Source of the DNA: a virus
Direction: 5' to 3' (one strand)
Virus record (IMG/VR): IMGVR_UViG_3300046305_000071
Location: 1-41,479 of that record
DNA length: 41,479 nucleotides
Shown here: piece by piece, positions 39,090-41,479 of the stretch
Position numbering within the stretch: the stretch's first letter is position 1
How the letters are laid out: each line of letters begins with the position of its first letter
Translations under genes and position numbers: made by a program
Notes under the pieces: generated by a model
Databases searched by the model: none
Told to the model about the DNA's origin: nothing
What the model saw: the letters and a program-made list of their open reading frames with translations, nothing else

Positions 39090-39126
39090 TTTATTTTATA
39101 TATATAAATAAATAGGATTCAATCGT
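39090..39126 (-). promoter_or_regulatory. Class 1 promoter, membrane copy B
   Basis: ACGATTGAAT on the minus strand (39126-39117), then CCTATTTATTTATATATATAAAATAAA to the ATG at 39089; a copy of the copy A promoter. Confidence 0.6.
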
Positions 39127-39220
39127 AAAAAAGTCACGATTGTAAAATAACTAATAAATATTATTTTCCAGTTTGGTTTAAAAATTATAATAAAATAAAA
39201 TATTATTTTGATATTCGCAA

Positions 39221-40240
39221 ATGTCAGAAGAATTTCCCCCAGATGATGAAATCGTCAAACAAAAGAAATCGCGCGGCCGCCCAACTTCAAAAAAGAGTAT
39301 TGCGTCTGCAATGGTGACTGGAATAACAACAACGCGCCAATCGGCCGATACTTGCTGCGAACTGGTGTCAAACCAACCGCAAATATTTAAAAAACTACCG
39401 GATATTCTTAAGGCATTCAACCAATTGAAATGCTGGATTAGATTACTTCCGCACCAAATAGAAATTAATTTGCGCGATCATTTGCGCCATAGCCACAATA
39501 AACTATATATGCCTGCCGATGCAATGGTTTCTTATTTCCTGGATCCAGATGCGCCCATTGCATGGATAAATCATACAGAAGATAAAGATCGCCCAGATTC
39601 GATGCATATTTGTTGCTCGCGAGAAAATCTATTAGAAATTTGTAAAGATGTCGGCGATGATTTTTTTGACTTTCGCATTATTGTCATGAAGTCGGTAAAA
39701 AAATGGTATATTTCAATTGCCGATAAACACGGTTGCACGGAAGTTAATGAAGTGCCGCGGCCAGTTAACATGGGTCATATTCCCGCACTCAATTCTCCAG
39801 AAGCAGAAGCGGAAGCATTTGATTACACCATAGATAAAAATTATGGTTTGTTTTTCGACATTACATCCGATAAGCTTAAAAATATAGTTACTCGCGCAAA
39901 CGGCGCAAATATTACATTTTCTAAAATGACTGATTCTAAAAATATTAAGATCGAATCCGCGCCGCCAAACGGGGTTCCATTTTGGAATGTGTTTAATGAT
40001 CCCGTAAAGATTAATTTAGTTCAAAATGTGCCAGACGAAGAGTATGTTGTTATATCAGTTAATTCTGACCACATGAAAATAGCCGCCAACACAAGTATTC
40101 AATTTATGAAAACAGTTCGCATTGGAATGTCTGCCGGAAAGCCTTTAAGCATTAAATGGTTTTCTTTAGATATCGATAACCGCGAAACATGTGTGTTGCA
40201 TTCTTATGTCGACATTGTAAAAACTTCGGGAAGTTTATAG
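39221..40240 (+). CDS. PCNA-like sliding-clamp-fold protein with AT-hook
   Basis: This 339-residue protein begins with a basic tail containing the AT-hook core KKSRGRPTSKK at about residues 15-25. The rest resembles a two-lobed DNA sliding clamp. The first lobe ends in CSRENLLEICKDVGDDFFDFRI (around 130-150, in two parts). The second has FDITSDKLKNIVTRANGANITF near 215 and the C-terminal clamp-like sequence VRIGMSAGKPLSIKWFSLD followed by HSYVDIV. Giant viruses commonly encode divergent PCNA; poxvirus G8-like late transcription factors share this fold, so a transcription role is the alternative. No PIP-binding residues can be assigned with confidence. Length exceeds the usual 260 residues because of the tail. 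The leader is AT-rich without ATTGAAT. Confidence 0.65.
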   Translation: MSEEFPPDDEIVKQKKSRGRPTSKKSIASAMVTGITTTRQSADTCCELVSNQPQIFKKLPDILKAFNQLKCWIRLLPHQIEINLRDHLRHSHNKLYMPADAMVSYFLDPDAPIAWINHTEDKDRPDSMHICCSRENLLEICKDVGDDFFDFRIIVMKSVKKWYISIADKHGCTEVNEVPRPVNMGHIPALNSPEAEAEAFDYTIDKNYGLFFDITSDKLKNIVTRANGANITFSKMTDSKNIKIESAPPNGVPFWNVFNDPVKINLVQNVPDEEYVVISVNSDHMKIAANTSIQFMKTVRIGMSAGKPLSIKWFSLDIDNRETCVLHSYVDIVKTSGSL

Positions 40241-40253
40241 GCAACCCTCAATG

Positions 40254-40538
40254 TTATAAATTTTGTAAATACAGCAATAAATCCAAACATTCATCTTTTG
40301 CTATATAAAAAGAAATCATATTCCCGCCGTTGAAAATCGCAAATGTTATCATGCCATATTCAACCTGAACATGTGAACCGACATATGAATCTTTATCAAT
40401 AATATTTTTTATCTCATTTTGCGGTAACATATCAATTGATATGCAACATAAAAACATTTGATGTTTTGGCTGAAATTTTATAATGTAGTTGCCTACGACA
40501 GTTATTGTCCAATTATTTGTATCGTAAACTTTATTCAT
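40254..40538 (-). CDS. Unknown 94-residue protein
   Basis: Not recognised. With the start at 40538 it reads MNKVYDTNNWTITVVGNYII and forms alternating strands with two Cys (FLCCISID), ending in a Leu-rich helix (ECLDLLLYLQNL). Upstream ATGs exist at 40601, but the promoter-like ATTGAAA lies at about 40555-40561, between the two, favouring 40538. The longer version would add a hydrophobic, basic N-terminus. Confidence 0.65.
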   Translation of the reverse strand: MNKVYDTNNWTITVVGNYIIKFQPKHQMFLCCISIDMLPQNEIKNIIDKDSYVGSHVQVEYGMITFAIFNGGNMISFYIAKDECLDLLLYLQNL

Positions 40539-40563
40539 AATGAGAATTAAAAGTTTCAATCTC
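40539..40563 (-). promoter_or_regulatory. Weak class 1-like promoter
   Basis: On the minus strand AGATTGAAAC is followed by a T4 run and AATTCTCATT before the ATG at 40538. One base departs from ATTGAAT. Confidence 0.35.
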
Positions 40564-40622
40564 TCAATAATAATTTTATTATATATATTATATTTTAACA
40601 TATAGGTATTCACGAAAAAAAA

Positions 40623-41099
40623 TTAAACAATAATTTGCCGAGGTTTGAGATAGTATAAAGCCATAGCTAAAAATGGTCCTATCACAAAACCCCACATCAC
40701 TAAAATGGCTATCAATCCAGCTTGTGAATTTGTAAAATCATAATTTGAAAATAACAAATAATTGTAATGTTTATCATAATAGCATTTATGGAAAGTTCCA
40801 ACAGCATGCGTTGTGTTTGCCAATTCAAACAAATAAGTTTCATCATGCGACGATGCCGCCATGTGGAGTATAACAATATCGTTATATTGATACAAAGCAA
40901 ATAATCCAAAACCTGATTTTGGATTTGAAATTTGATATACATTTGTTTCAATAAATTCGCATCTTTCTTCGCTAACATATTTGTTCCAATATTGGACATT
41001 AATTGATAAAATGGCTGTTCCGGTTATTAATCCGCAAAATATTACTAAAACTTTGAGTGATTCATTTATAAAATATTCCATACGCGAGTTATAACGCAT
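40623..41099 (-). CDS. Two-pass membrane protein, copy C
   Basis: This 158-residue paralog of copies A and B has membrane segments at about 14-32 and 128-150. The loop reads VQYWNKYVSEERCEFIETNVY, with FGLFALYQYNDIVILHMAASS and AVGTFHKCYYDKHYNYLLFS in one series. It is closer to copy B than to A. The C-terminus is basic (LKPRQIIV). Separated from A and B by the PCNA-like gene and a small gene, it was probably one array originally. Function unknown. Confidence 0.8.
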   Translation of the reverse strand: MRYNSRMEYFINESLKVLVIFCGLITGTAILSINVQYWNKYVSEERCEFIETNVYQISNPKSGFGLFALYQYNDIVILHMAASSHDETYLFELANTTHAVGTFHKCYYDKHYNYLLFSNYDFTNSQAGLIAILVMWGFVIGPFLAMALYYLKPRQIIV

Positions 41100-41137
41100 T
41101 TTGTAAATATATCAGTTAAAAATATGACATTCAATCG
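41100..41137 (-). promoter_or_regulatory. Class 1 promoter, membrane copy C
   Basis: CGATTGAAT on the minus strand (41137-41129), GTCATA, a T5 run and an AT-rich end to the ATG at 41099. It starts three bases after the upstream stop codon. Confidence 0.6.
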
Positions 41138-41139
41138 CT

Positions 41140-41479
41140 CTACAACAATAAATCAAATATTGATGGCTGGCGATTAATATCGTCCACGGATTTATCCGCT
41201 AATGAAGTCATAATTTCCGGAAAATCAATTTTATTAAACAGTGTGTCGGCCTGTATATCGCCAAATCTAGTATTTAAATTATTAGTAAGAGCCGAATCAA
41301 CGCGTTTATAAGAATCTGTAATAGCGGCCATATTCACCAATAATTTATTAACATCTGTCGAAGATGTAATTAATGAATTTTTAATCCCTATTGCACAGAC
41401 TTTCATTACCGCCTTTATAATATCACGTGTTGTCTGAAACTTAAATGTTTCTTTACCGCGCAACCAATCGCGCATTGCC
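41140..41479 (-). CDS. C-terminal part of an unknown protein (cut by window end)
   Basis: The frame is open to the window edge, so the true start may lie outside; an internal ATG at 41475 would give 111 residues. The visible part is helical, reading TRDIIKAVMKVCAIGIKNSL and later ITDSYKRVDSALTNNL, and ends in PSIFDLLL. No motif is recognised. Confidence 0.6.
   Translation of the reverse strand, partial: AMRDWLRGKETFKFQTTRDIIKAVMKVCAIGIKNSLITSSTDVNKLLVNMAAITDSYKRVDSALTNNLNTRFGDIQADTLFNKIDFPEIMTSLADKSVDDINRQPSIFDLLL

Noticed and set aside
1-41479. tRNA, rRNA or intron features
   Set aside because: I saw no cloverleaf-like GC-rich segment, no rRNA stretch and no convincing splice signals in interrupted genes; a covariance search was not possible here.

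Overview
This window looks like part of the genome of a large eukaryotic DNA virus (phylum Nucleocytoviricota), not a cellular chromosome. It is AT-rich and tightly packed on both strands, with short spacers and no recognisable introns, tRNA or rRNA genes. Several genes are typical of such viruses: an Ulp1/pS273R-type maturation protease (34503-35345), a D6/D11-like helicase (10735-13383, minus), a T4-type dNMP kinase (15631-16218), an AlkB-like 2OG-Fe(II) oxygenase (16296-17021, minus), a UvrD-like helicase fused to a PD-(D/E)XK nuclease (26643-28697, minus), an SF2 helicase with eight helicase-associated repeats (30362-33838), a PCNA-like protein (39221-40240), a two-domain glycosyltransferase (4021-5916) and a fibre-like protein (21416-23287, minus). 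Many spacers end in perfect palindromes, as in other giant viruses. The family cannot be fixed: no major capsid protein, DNA polymerase or RNA polymerase is present. A relationship to mimivirus-like viruses is suggested only by the promoter (ATTGAAT compared with AAAATTGA) and remains open.

Layout. 1-6.1 kb: a leucine-rich-repeat gene, then a same-strand block of probable virion genes (1406-3840) and the glycosyltransferase. 6.07-10.7 kb: a HAD phosphatase, a 40-residue zinc-binding mini-protein on the minus strand, four tandem MGPKKSD paralogs, one singleton, three tandem MAKKG/MARKG paralogs and a distant relative, each behind a copied promoter. 10.7-13.7 kb: the D6/D11-like helicase and a 50-residue histone/protamine-like protein. 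13.7-17.0 kb: two unknown genes and a nucleotide-metabolism group (SLOG protein, dNMP kinase, 2OG oxygenase). 17.2-21.3 kb: a collapsed and two full copies of a 590-residue family. 21.4-23.3 kb: the fibre protein. 23.5-26.5 kb: an unknown gene, three tandem ~200-residue paralogs (the first frameshifted) and a coiled-coil protein. 26.6-33.8 kb: two helicases flanking a poly-Asn protein and a membrane protein. 33.9-41.5 kb: the protease, a four-copy beta-rich family, three more copies of a two-pass membrane family, the PCNA-like protein and a gene cut by the window end.

Regulation and evolution. Two start-proximal classes can be read. Class 1 has (C)(A/G)ATTGAAT, usually a T-run, then ATG about 22-50 bases later. 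It precedes the multicopy families and most DNA-metabolism genes and is probably the early promoter. Class 2 has only a very AT-rich TATA-like leader and precedes the probable virion genes (beta-rich structural protein, membrane peptide, glycosyltransferase, basic protein, fibre, protease, D6/D11 helicase), so it is probably late. The most striking theme is repeated local duplication of a gene together with its own promoter, followed by patchy gene conversion, internal deletion, frameshift or loss of a stop codon. Palindromic elements with shared flanks but interchangeable cores fill spacers and often touch stop codons or early promoters.
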